37,673 nt of DNA, taken from IMG/VR virus record IMGVR_UViG_3300036766_000763, positions 1-37,673 of that record; one strand, written 5' to 3'. This DNA comes from a virus. Below, one piece after another: positions 32,029 to 37,673 of the stretch. The notes under the pieces were generated by a model. That model searched no databases, was not told the DNA's origin, and worked only from the letters and a program-made list of their open reading frames with translations. Each line of letters opens with the position of its first letter. Positions within the stretch are counted from its first letter, which is position 1. The position numbers and the translations under genes were made by a program.

Positions 32029-32781
32029 ATGTCCACTCCTCAAGTTGAAGATGGTTATACCGCCATCGCCAACACAATCCTGGAAAAATTAGCACAAGCA
32101 CGTTTATCTGGCAGCGAATGGCAGATAGTTATTTTTATTTTCCGGAAGACGTACGGCTACAAAAAAAAGGAAGATTGGATTTCACTTTCGCAATTTGAGC
32201 AGGGTTGCGGGATTGATCGTAAAAATGTTTGCCGTTACCTCAAGCGCCTAGTGGCGAAACAGATGATATTTAAGAACGAAAACCGCTTTAGCTTCAACAA
32301 AAACTATACCCAGTGGGTAGTGGCGAAACAGAGGGTGGTAAATCTGAGGGTGGCGAAACAGATGACAAGTAGTGGCGAAACAGATGATGGGGTAGTGGCG
32401 AAACAGACGTACACAAAAACAAATATTACAAAAGAAACTAATACAAAAGAAATAGTTACTAACGTAACTACAACGGCTCCGCCGGTTGAGGTCGAAAAAA
32501 AAGATTCAAGAAATAAAAAAATTAACGAAATGCTCATATCGCTGAAGGGTCGAATAGGCATAGGGGCGTTTGCGGATTCTGGGATTGAACGAAATATGGC
32601 GAAGCATTGCTGGAGTATTTATAACCAGCTCGGAAAAGAAGAATTTTTACGGAGGCTAGATTTTTTACTTCATGATGAATTTCACCACAAAAATTGTAAC
32701 AAAATCAAATATGTTTATAACCAAATTAAAGGCTTTATAGAGCCAAAGGCTAAAGAAGGTCGAGTAGCTATAATTTCTTAA
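32029..32781 (+). CDS. Replication initiator, lambda O-like
   Basis: The protein has 250 aa from the ATG at 32029 (tcgtttttATG); the open frame upstream covers the attenuator. Residues about 1-95 are a winged-helix Phage_rep_O domain (VEDGYTAIANTILEKLAQAR, LSGSEWQIVIFIFRKTYGY, SLSQFEQGCGIDRKNVCRYL). This domain binds origin iterons. A flexible Thr/Lys-rich linker of about 80-150 is encoded by the iteron and AT-rich DNA. The C-terminal domain (about 155-240) presumably recruits a helicase loader or host DnaB. The arrangement copies lambda O. No P-like loader is recognised next to it. Confidence 0.85.
   Translation: MSTPQVEDGYTAIANTILEKLAQARLSGSEWQIVIFIFRKTYGYKKKEDWISLSQFEQGCGIDRKNVCRYLKRLVAKQMIFKNENRFSFNKNYTQWVVAKQRVVNLRVAKQMTSSGETDDGVVAKQTYTKTNITKETNTKEIVTNVTTTAPPVEVEKKDSRNKKINEMLISLKGRIGIGAFADSGIERNMAKHCWSIYNQLGKEEFLRRLDFLLHDEFHHKNCNKIKYVYNQIKGFIEPKAKEGRVAIIS
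32251..32406 (+). repeat. Five iterons inside the initiator gene (probable origin)
   Basis: GTGGCGAAACAG occurs exactly five times: 32251, 32320, 32350, 32372 and 32395. Most copies are extended to TAGTGGCGAAACAGATGA. Four copies are read as V-A-K-Q, but the copy at 32372 is in another frame (S-G-E-T), so the DNA and not the protein is conserved. The last four are spaced 30, 22 and 23 bases, about two to three helical turns. Confidence 0.9.
32407..32470 (+). other. A-rich putative unwinding region of the origin
   Basis: Directly after the iterons the coding strand is very A-rich, with two ACAAAAGAAA repeats (near 32427 and 32443). It corresponds in position to the AT-rich unwinding segment next to the lambda iterons. 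Confidence 0.6.
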
Positions 32782-32790
32782 TTTTTACCC

Positions 32791-33342
32791 ATGAAAAACC
32801 CATATCGCGTAAATTTTTATTCTGGAAAATTCGTTGAACTTTCAGAACAAGAATTTAAAAAACTTGAGCCAATTGTGATGAATTTAGAGGCACGCATGGT
32901 TAAAATTCAAGGTTCAACTTACGCGATAAACGATATTCGGTTTTTGGGTAAATCTCAGGATGCGCCTTTTGTTCAAGATAAAAATTTTGTACCGGCAGGC
33001 CAAAAACAGGTTGAAACTCCTCGTGAAGATTTGGGATTTGGTAATTTTTTGTTAATTGGTAACACTGAAAAATTGTTTGTAGATTCAGCAAATCGGGATG
33101 AAGTTATGTTGAAAATGAAAAATATTTGGCAAGAACATTTGCAGCGTAGGCCAGCAATTGATACAGCTAGCGAAGGGGAACGGAAAAAGATTTGGGACGC
33201 ACGGCAAAAAACGTTGCCGCCTTCGGAAAGGCGAGATAAGCCTATTTTTGGGTTTAGTAGCGGCGCCTGGGCGCGGTTTAAAGACAAAGTTTTAGATCAA
33301 GAACTGCCGAAAGAATCGCGGGAAATTATCGAAGTTTTATAA
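32791..33342 (+). CDS. Hypothetical protein downstream of the initiator (183 aa)
   Basis: The protein begins MKNPYRVNFYSGKFVELSEQ, has a beta-rich first 60 residues, a middle with LGFGNFLLIGNTEKLFVDSA, and a basic helical second half (about 100-180, KNIWQEHLQRRPAID, PPSERRDKPIFGF). It follows the initiator after 9 bases, where a helicase loader is often found. It lacks a Walker motif, so that role is not supported by sequence. Confidence 0.6.
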   Translation: MKNPYRVNFYSGKFVELSEQEFKKLEPIVMNLEARMVKIQGSTYAINDIRFLGKSQDAPFVQDKNFVPAGQKQVETPREDLGFGNFLLIGNTEKLFVDSANRDEVMLKMKNIWQEHLQRRPAIDTASEGERKKIWDARQKTLPPSERRDKPIFGFSSGAWARFKDKVLDQELPKESREIIEVL

Positions 33343-33378
33343 ATTCAACTATGAAAAACCAGATCAAAGAATTTTTAC

Positions 33379-33510
33379 ATGATTCCCTTTTGCTGTCTCT
33401 GTGAAAAAGAAACAGAGATACAGGAAAAACGCTTATCTGCTGAGATAAAACAACGGAACAAGCAAATTTTATTGAAAAGTTTTTTTCCTGGAATTGATAA
33501 AATTTCATAG
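33379..33510 (+). CDS. Small protein with CxxC (43 aa)
   Basis: The frame MIPFCCLCEKETEIQEKRLS... has a CCLC cluster and a charged helix and ends GIDKIS. Its leader gaatttttacATG is of the local type. An alternative frame from 33351 stops after 17 codons. Function unknown. Confidence 0.4.
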   Translation: MIPFCCLCEKETEIQEKRLSAEIKQRNKQILLKSFFPGIDKIS

Positions 33511-33513
33511 TTT

Positions 33514-33672
33514 ATGAAAAAACCAGATAAATATTTCTCTCGAACTACGTTTGTTTCAAGGCAATTTAATATAATTCTCAACGAGATCGAATACAATAAA
33601 CAGTTCGAAAAAACGTTGAAAGTCCGCAAGATGACCGACGCGGAGAAAAGGAAATATGGGATTAGTTCTTAA
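33514..33672 (+). CDS. Small basic protein (52 aa)
   Basis: The frame MKKPDKYFSRTTFVSRQFNI... ends KMTDAEKRKYGISS. It is basic and helical, starting 3 bases after the previous stop (catagtttATG). It could be a nucleic-acid-binding or regulatory peptide; no family is recognised. Confidence 0.5.
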   Translation: MKKPDKYFSRTTFVSRQFNIILNEIEYNKQFEKTLKVRKMTDAEKRKYGISS

Positions 33673-33683
33673 GGTTTGATTAT

Positions 33684-33929
33684 ATGGACGACGAACAGAA
33701 TATTTCAACTTCAAGTAACCTCAGGCCAACAGATATTGATATAGCAAGTACTGAGGAAGCCATTAATATCCTCAATAAACCTGAAATGTCAGAGGATGAA
33801 ATACATAAAATGATTGCTACACTCAATCAGACTTTAGGTGGAAAAACTATGAAGACTCCATTTCTACCAAAAGGAACAGTGCTTATTGGTACTGGTGAAG
33901 AAAAATGGGGAATGTCATTTCCTCCATGA
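33684..33929 (+). CDS. Hypothetical acidic protein (81 aa)
   Basis: An acidic N-terminus (MDDEQNISTSSNLRPTDIDI), a helical middle (PEMSEDEIHKMIATLNQTLG) and a small C-terminal hydrophobic beta part (FLPKGTVLIGTGEEKWG). It is the last gene before the late promoter. Function unknown. Confidence 0.55.
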   Translation: MDDEQNISTSSNLRPTDIDIASTEEAINILNKPEMSEDEIHKMIATLNQTLGGKTMKTPFLPKGTVLIGTGEEKWGMSFPP

Positions 33930-33943
33930 CCTGACAAATTTTA

Positions 33944-33972
33944 TTGTACAAACTATTCCAGCGTAGTATGCT
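33944..33972 (+). promoter_or_regulatory. Candidate late promoter
   Basis: TTGTAC (33944-33949) and TATGCT (33967-33972) have a 17-base spacer, 30 bases before the first late gene at 34002. The -35 differs from the TTGAC of the early promoters, which could reflect a different control such as an activator. Confidence 0.5.
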
Positions 33973-34001
33973 AGGTACGATTATATTTTTTAATATCTTT
34001 T

Positions 34002-34505
34002 ATGGATCTTTCACTTACGAAACAGCAGGCTTTTGAGATCGCAGCTTTTTTACGTGTACCAGCTAAGAAGTTTCCATCTCCTACTGAAGCAAGAAAAGCG
34101 TTGCATGTTCGTGAGGCATTCGAAAAATCTATAAAAGAATATGCTCAAGTGTTCGAGACTATCGCGAAAGAACAGGGTGACATTGTGCAGACTTCACAAG
34201 TTCAGTATCAAAGCTTTTGCCGTACAGCCGTTAAGGTTGGCGAGAAAGATATGTTACCGACTCCCGAAGAGCAACAGGCTAAAGCGGTTTCTATGCAAGA
34301 AGAGGTGAATAAGACGCTAGAGAGTTTAAAGAATAAAGCCGAAGATTATAAGAATAATGAAGGTGAAGTAATGATTGCGGTTACAGTTGACCCTAACGAA
34401 TGGGATTATTTTAGGATCTATTTTGCGAAAGAATCTACACAGTTTCCGATGTGGCAAGAACTGACAGCGCTTGATAAAATCGCTACTCTTGTTGAATCTG
34501 CGTAA
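34002..34505 (+). CDS. Hypothetical protein, first late gene (167 aa)
   Basis: A helical protein (MDLSLTKQQAFEIAAFLRVP...) with a long charged coiled-coil-like middle (about 85-125) and a C-terminus containing VDPNEWDYFRIYFAKESTQF. It opens the packaging operon behind the 33944 promoter. No domain is recognised. Confidence 0.6.
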   Translation: MDLSLTKQQAFEIAAFLRVPAKKFPSPTEARKALHVREAFEKSIKEYAQVFETIAKEQGDIVQTSQVQYQSFCRTAVKVGEKDMLPTPEEQQAKAVSMQEEVNKTLESLKNKAEDYKNNEGEVMIAVTVDPNEWDYFRIYFAKESTQFPMWQELTALDKIATLVESA

Positions 34506-34508
34506 ATT

Positions 34509-34682
34509 ATGGATCATGGAACATCTTCAGTCGCTGGATTTAAAACAATCTTCATCATTAAAAAATGTCCGGTGTGTCAGAAGGAAAGTAACGAGTTGAT
34601 GTGTAGGGAGGAGGTGAAAGATTTACCGTGGTATTGCTCAGTAGAATGTCATAATAAGCATTGCACCAAAAAGAAACTTTAA
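34509..34682 (+). CDS. Small zinc-finger protein (57 aa)
   Basis: The frame MDHGTSSVAGFKTIFIIKKC... has CPVC (C20, C23) and then WYCSVECHNKHC (C43, C47, C52), a compact treble-clef-like zinc site similar to MYND or HNH-adjunct knuckles. It lies 11 bases before the small terminase gene. It may assist packaging or regulate late genes; neither is shown. Confidence 0.55.
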   Translation: MDHGTSSVAGFKTIFIIKKCPVCQKESNELMCREEVKDLPWYCSVECHNKHCTKKKL

Positions 34683-34693
34683 AACATAATTTT

Positions 34694-35134
34694 ATGGCTG
34701 AAGAACAGAAGCATGCAGGAGGGCGGCCAATTGAGTATAAGCCAGAGGTGGTCGAAAAGGTTAAGGCATATCTCAAAGATTGCCAGGATGAAGAAATTCA
34801 AAGAATTAAAAGCGATGGCGAAAAGTCTACTTCGTATGAGTATCGGACAAAAGTTAAAATTCCAACCATCGAAGGGCTGGCTAATGTTCTCGAAATTCAC
34901 AAAGACACTATCTATGAATGGGAAAAAATATATCCAGAGTTTTCCGACGTTATTATTAAATTACGTCAAGAGCAAGCCAACAGATTGATATTAGGTGGTT
35001 TATCTGGAACCTATAATCCGATCATTTCCAAGGTTCTGCTTACTAAGCATGGTTACAGAGAGGGCTTAGATACTACGACCAACGACAAAGACTTACCTAT
35101 GCCAATTTATGGAGGTAAATCAAAAGGAGTTTAA
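34694..35134 (+). CDS. Terminase small subunit
   Basis: The 146-aa protein (start at 34694, leader acataattttATG) has the GGRPIEYKPEVVEKVKAYL opening and a PTIEGLANVLEIHKDTIYEW helix-turn-helix (about 60-79). FSDVIIKLRQEQANRLILGG and a C-terminal VLLTKHGYREGLD follow. This is the pattern of the GP3/Nu1-type DNA-packaging proteins that recognise the phage genome and start packaging. Its last 26 bases overlap the large subunit gene. Confidence 0.85.
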   Translation: MAEEQKHAGGRPIEYKPEVVEKVKAYLKDCQDEEIQRIKSDGEKSTSYEYRTKVKIPTIEGLANVLEIHKDTIYEWEKIYPEFSDVIIKLRQEQANRLILGGLSGTYNPIISKVLLTKHGYREGLDTTTNDKDLPMPIYGGKSKGV

Positions 35135-36428
35135 TTTCATTGATACAGAGGCCACCCGAAAGATTTTTCAGTTAAAGAAGAGAATCCGGGCGGTTTGCGG
35201 TGGAACTTCAGCGAGTAAGACCATCTCTATTTTGGTCTGGATTATTGATTATTGCCAAAGTAATAAGAACAAGAAGTTTGATGTGATGTCCGAAAGTTAC
35301 CCGCATCTTGAAGACGGAGCTATTAAAGACTTCAAAGCGCTTATGATAGACCGCCGTTACTGGAGAGATGATGCTTGGAACGAATCAAAACATGCCTATC
35401 ATTTTGAAACTGGGTCGGTGCTGAAGTTTATCTCCGTAGATAAGCTCGGTAAAGCGCACGGTCCGCGTCGTGATGGTCTTTTTATCAATGAGGCGAACAA
35501 TATTGACTATCATATTTATGATCAGCTTGAAGTGAGAACCAATGAAGTGATTTGGCTGGACTGGAACCCCTCTGTTGAGTTTTGGTACTATACGGAAATT
35601 CAAAATAATGTGGACCATGACTTTTTGACGCTTACTTATCTTGATTGTTTAAATGCGCTTAATCCTAATATTATTCAGTCCATAGAAAGTAAGAAACATC
35701 GTAAGGGTTGGTGGCAGGTTTATGGTTTAGGGCAGCTCGGGGAGGTCGAAGGAAAGATTTATAAAGATTGGCAGATCATTGATGAAGTTCCGCATGAAGC
35801 GCGGTTAATCAGGCGCGGCCTTGATTTCGGGTACAGTATTGACCCTACCGTGTTAGAGGATCTTTATTATTATAATGGTGGCTTTATAATTGATGAGCAA
35901 TTGTATCAAAAAGGATTAAGTAACAGAGCAATAGCTGATCTAATTTTAAACTTAGTATCTCCGCAAACTTTGGTTATCGCTGACAGTGCGGAGCCAAAAA
36001 GTATAGATGAGATAAAAGATTATGGTGTAAATATTATGGGCGCTAGCAAGGGGCCGGGCAGCGTAGGCCAAGGGATTCAATATGTTCAAGATCAAAGGAT
36101 AAGCGTAACTAGGCGAAGTATTAAAACTATTAAAGCGTATAGGAATTATCTCTTTTTTGTTGATAGAGATGGGAAGGTAACGAATGAACCTGACGATAGT
36201 GTGCACGAATGGAGCAACCCCATGGATTCACTAAGATACGCCATTGTTTCAACTTCTAAGGGTTCGTTGCAGACTGAGGAACAGAAAAATAAGGAGGCCA
36301 AGCTTGCTACGTTGGCATATATGGGTAAAGGACTCAATAATCCTTGGCAAAAAAACGAAATCGGCATGAAACCTGACGAGTATTTACAGTTACAGCAAAG
36401 CGTTAATCAATATATCAATACGCCATGA
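35109..36428 (+). CDS. Terminase large subunit
   Basis: The 439-aa packaging motor has an ATPase domain with a variant Walker A GGTSASKT (31-38), Walker B DGLFINEAN (122-130, catalytic E128) and a coupling motif DWNPS (about 151-155). The RNase H-like nuclease has D239 in RGLDFGYSIDPT, D292 in VIADSAEPK and D373 in NPMDSLRYA. It pumps DNA through the portal and cuts it. Domain order and length are normal. TerS-TerL-portal order supports it. It ends in ATGA shared with the next small gene. Confidence 0.95.
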   Translation: MEVNQKEFNFIDTEATRKIFQLKKRIRAVCGGTSASKTISILVWIIDYCQSNKNKKFDVMSESYPHLEDGAIKDFKALMIDRRYWRDDAWNESKHAYHFETGSVLKFISVDKLGKAHGPRRDGLFINEANNIDYHIYDQLEVRTNEVIWLDWNPSVEFWYYTEIQNNVDHDFLTLTYLDCLNALNPNIIQSIESKKHRKGWWQVYGLGQLGEVEGKIYKDWQIIDEVPHEARLIRRGLDFGYSIDPTVLEDLYYYNGGFIIDEQLYQKGLSNRAIADLILNLVSPQTLVIADSAEPKSIDEIKDYGVNIMGASKGPGSVGQGIQYVQDQRISVTRRSIKTIKAYRNYLFFVDRDGKVTNEPDDSVHEWSNPMDSLRYAIVSTSKGSLQTEEQKNKEAKLATLAYMGKGLNNPWQKNEIGMKPDEYLQLQQSVNQYINTP

Positions 36429-36556
36429 AAGACCAGGAAGTTAAAAAACTTATTGATAATAGCCCGTTAAAACGGTTATCATTGACGCGTACACAAATTA
36501 AGAAGTTTAAAAAGATAATGGATAAGCCGTTACCTATTAAAATCAAACAACCATGA
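36425..36556 (+). CDS. Small basic protein (43 aa)
   Basis: The frame MKDQEVKKLIDNSPLKRLSL... ends PLPIKIKQP. It is Lys-rich and helical, with ATGA overlaps on both sides (terminase and YopX genes), so it is firmly embedded. Function unknown; a DNA-packaging accessory peptide is conceivable. Confidence 0.6.
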   Translation: MKDQEVKKLIDNSPLKRLSLTRTQIKKFKKIMDKPLPIKIKQP

Positions 36557-36939
36557 ATGACCGTTTTAAATTTAGGGCTTGGGATAAAGAGAAAAAGGAC
36601 TGGGTTAGTCCATATGCCATAGGTGTCAATTTGATTGGGGAGATAGTTGCTCCAGATGAAACCTATCTTCAGCACAATCCCGCTGATTTAATTCTCATGC
36701 AATCCACTGGTATTAGAGATAAGAACGGAACTTTAATTTATGAAGGCGACATCGTAAAAAATGATGAGAAGTTGATAGTGATAAAATGGGATGTGAATTA
36801 CGAGGGCGATAGTAAGCCCTATAGTGGCTTTATATTAGAAGATTATTTTGATGTTGATAGTGATTTAGAGGCTACCCATCAGCTGTTCGAGGCCGAAATC
36901 ATCGGCAACATTTATAAAAATCCTGACCTTTTAAAATAA
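36553..36939 (+). CDS. YopX family protein
   Basis: The 128-aa protein has the family signature. It starts FKFRAWDKEKKDWV (about 5-18) and has LMQSTGIRDKNGTLIYEGDI (about 48-67). It ends AEIIGNIYKNPDLL (about 114-127). YopX proteins are common in phages and prophages of many bacteria; their biochemical function is not established. It sits unusually between terminase and portal. It is preceded by an ATGA overlap. Confidence 0.9.
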   Translation: MNDRFKFRAWDKEKKDWVSPYAIGVNLIGEIVAPDETYLQHNPADLILMQSTGIRDKNGTLIYEGDIVKNDEKLIVIKWDVNYEGDSKPYSGFILEDYFDVDSDLEATHQLFEAEIIGNIYKNPDLLK

Positions 36940-36968
36940 CAAAATCCAATCCGGCGTGACTCGCTCCG

Positions 36969-37010
36969 CTATAAAGAATGACTCGCTCTTCAGTTCATTC
37001 TTTATAGTTT
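36969..37010 (+). terminator. Perfect 13-bp hairpin with T-rich tail before the portal start
   Basis: CTATAAAGAATGA (36969-36981) is the exact complement of TCATTCTTTATAG (36995-37007), with two further pairs possible inside, followed by TTTCTTT and the portal ATG at 37015. It repeats the hairpin-T-run-ATG layout seen at 1551 and 8772. Confidence 0.65.
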
Positions 37011-37014
37011 CTTT

Positions 37015-37673
37015 ATGTTTCCAACCCAAAATGGCGGTCCGTTCACTGGTACAACTTGGGACCCAGATACGAACTTTAGACCTAAAAATGACTGGGATAA
37101 AAAGTCTGTTCAGAGCGCTTTATACACTATCCAGGTAGCGCGTGATACTAAGGTACGCCGTGATAGTAAGAACTTTTTGATTCAAGACCTGTTTGAACAG
37201 GGGTTCGAGATACGTTCACCGATAACACCTCGGCGTATCAACTCCAAGATGATACAACAGGTATTTTGGCGTACTGCTAACCGCATGAAACCGTTAGATT
37301 TTCAGATATTCGGTGCGGGTCGGCCAGAGATTAATAGGCGTATTGTAACGGCAGGCGTTAGTACCATCATGGAACGTGGAGGCTACACCAGGGCGCTCAG
37401 AGATAAGGGTGGCGCGTTTCAAAAGGCGTTGATGTGGGGTGACGGGTTTATCCATTTTGGCTCTAATCCTGATCCTAACGCGTCGTTTCCGATTGTTTAT
37501 ACGCCAATATCCAACTCAAACATCTATACTGACGCTTATTCAACAGCTATGCGGGCAGGTGGACTTGGTCGCTCTGTTCGTAAATGTGCCATCATCTTTT
37601 CTATGGCTTGGTCAACGGCTATTGAGCGGTACCCAAAGCTAAAGAGGATTGCTGCGCCTGGCAGAGTTCCACG
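37015..37673 (+). CDS. Portal protein, 5' part
   Basis: The N-terminal 219 codons of the portal protein start MFPTQNGGPFTGTTWDPDTN, after leader tagtttctttATG. The frame runs off the window and continues at position 1 through the 127-bp overlap (codon 179 here is the ATG at position 3). It shows the helical clip/wing precursor region and a KALMWGDGFIHFGSN segment (about 139-153). The last 127 bases duplicate positions 1-127. Confidence 0.8.
   Translation, partial: MFPTQNGGPFTGTTWDPDTNFRPKNDWDKKSVQSALYTIQVARDTKVRRDSKNFLIQDLFEQGFEIRSPITPRRINSKMIQQVFWRTANRMKPLDFQIFGAGRPEINRRIVTAGVSTIMERGGYTRALRDKGGAFQKALMWGDGFIHFGSNPDPNASFPIVYTPISNSNIYTDAYSTAMRAGGLGRSVRKCAIIFSMAWSTAIERYPKLKRIAAPGRVP
37547..37673. 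repeat. 127-bp exact copy of the window start (circle overlap)
   Basis: Bases 37547-37673 equal bases 1-127 without mismatch. The portal frame continues across the join. The length of 127 equals a k-mer size commonly used by assemblers, so this is most simply a circular-assembly overlap and not a biological terminal repeat. Confidence 0.9.

Noticed and set aside
32791-33342. Helicase loader (lambda P or DnaC-like) call for the gene after the initiator
   Set aside because: Position fits, but there is no Walker motif or recognisable P-like segment.
31873-33950. TTGTACA repeats (31479, 31875, 33944) as a regulon of one late activator
   Set aside because: Only the 33944 copy has a convincing -10 at 17 bases. 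The same heptamer also occurs inside coding sequence (about 8257 and 23235), so chance cannot be excluded.

Overview
The window is one complete, circular genome of a short-tailed, podovirus-like dsDNA bacteriophage. The first 127 bases are repeated exactly as the last 127, so the unit genome is about 37,546 bp and the contig was opened inside the portal gene. No host can be named. Promoters are of ordinary sigma-70 type (TTGAC/TATAAT, 16-18 bp apart), yet almost no gene has a Shine-Dalgarno sequence. Starts instead follow T-rich leaders (typically TAATTTTATG) on the + strand or A-rich leaders (ACCAAAAATG) on the - strand. That combination suggests a host with SD-independent initiation and does not fit the usual Bacteroidetes promoter pattern.

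Late module (+ strand, about 33.95 kb through the circle junction to 17.9 kb): terminase small and large subunits, a YopX-family protein, portal, scaffold-like protein, major capsid protein, a beta-helix protein, an inserted HNH-AP2 homing endonuclease, small structural proteins, fibre and beta-helix proteins, a head-tail adaptor, a nozzle-like protein, a fibre, and two very large probable ejection proteins, one with a CHAP-type peptidoglycan hydrolase domain. There is no tape measure, tube or sheath gene.

Between 17.9 and 19.2 kb lie two independently promoted units that look like morons. One is a leftward pair of small membrane proteins behind a nearly perfect sigma-70 promoter. The other is a rightward unit encoding a very acidic 90-aa protein behind a promoter with a perfect palindromic operator in its spacer. 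Downstream come an amidase endolysin and a short holin-like protein.

Early module (- strand, 31.36 to 20.38 kb): about 28 tightly packed, often ATGA-overlapping genes. Recognisable products are a Bet/RecT annealing protein, a tyrosine recombinase, a DEDDh exonuclease, an HExxH metallopeptidase, many small zinc-ribbon proteins, and a paired module of a GHAH/HEEH-motif protein with a DUF6745-like protein that carries 41 tandem 12-bp repeats. Three intergenic stretches in this operon can fold into structured RNA.

Replication/control module (31.36 to 33.94 kb): a divergent promoter region, a ribbon-helix-helix regulator, an attenuator-like leader, and a lambda O-like initiator gene with five iterons inside its coding sequence, hence the probable origin. 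No polymerase, helicase or classical lysogeny repressor was recognised, so replication must rely on the host.
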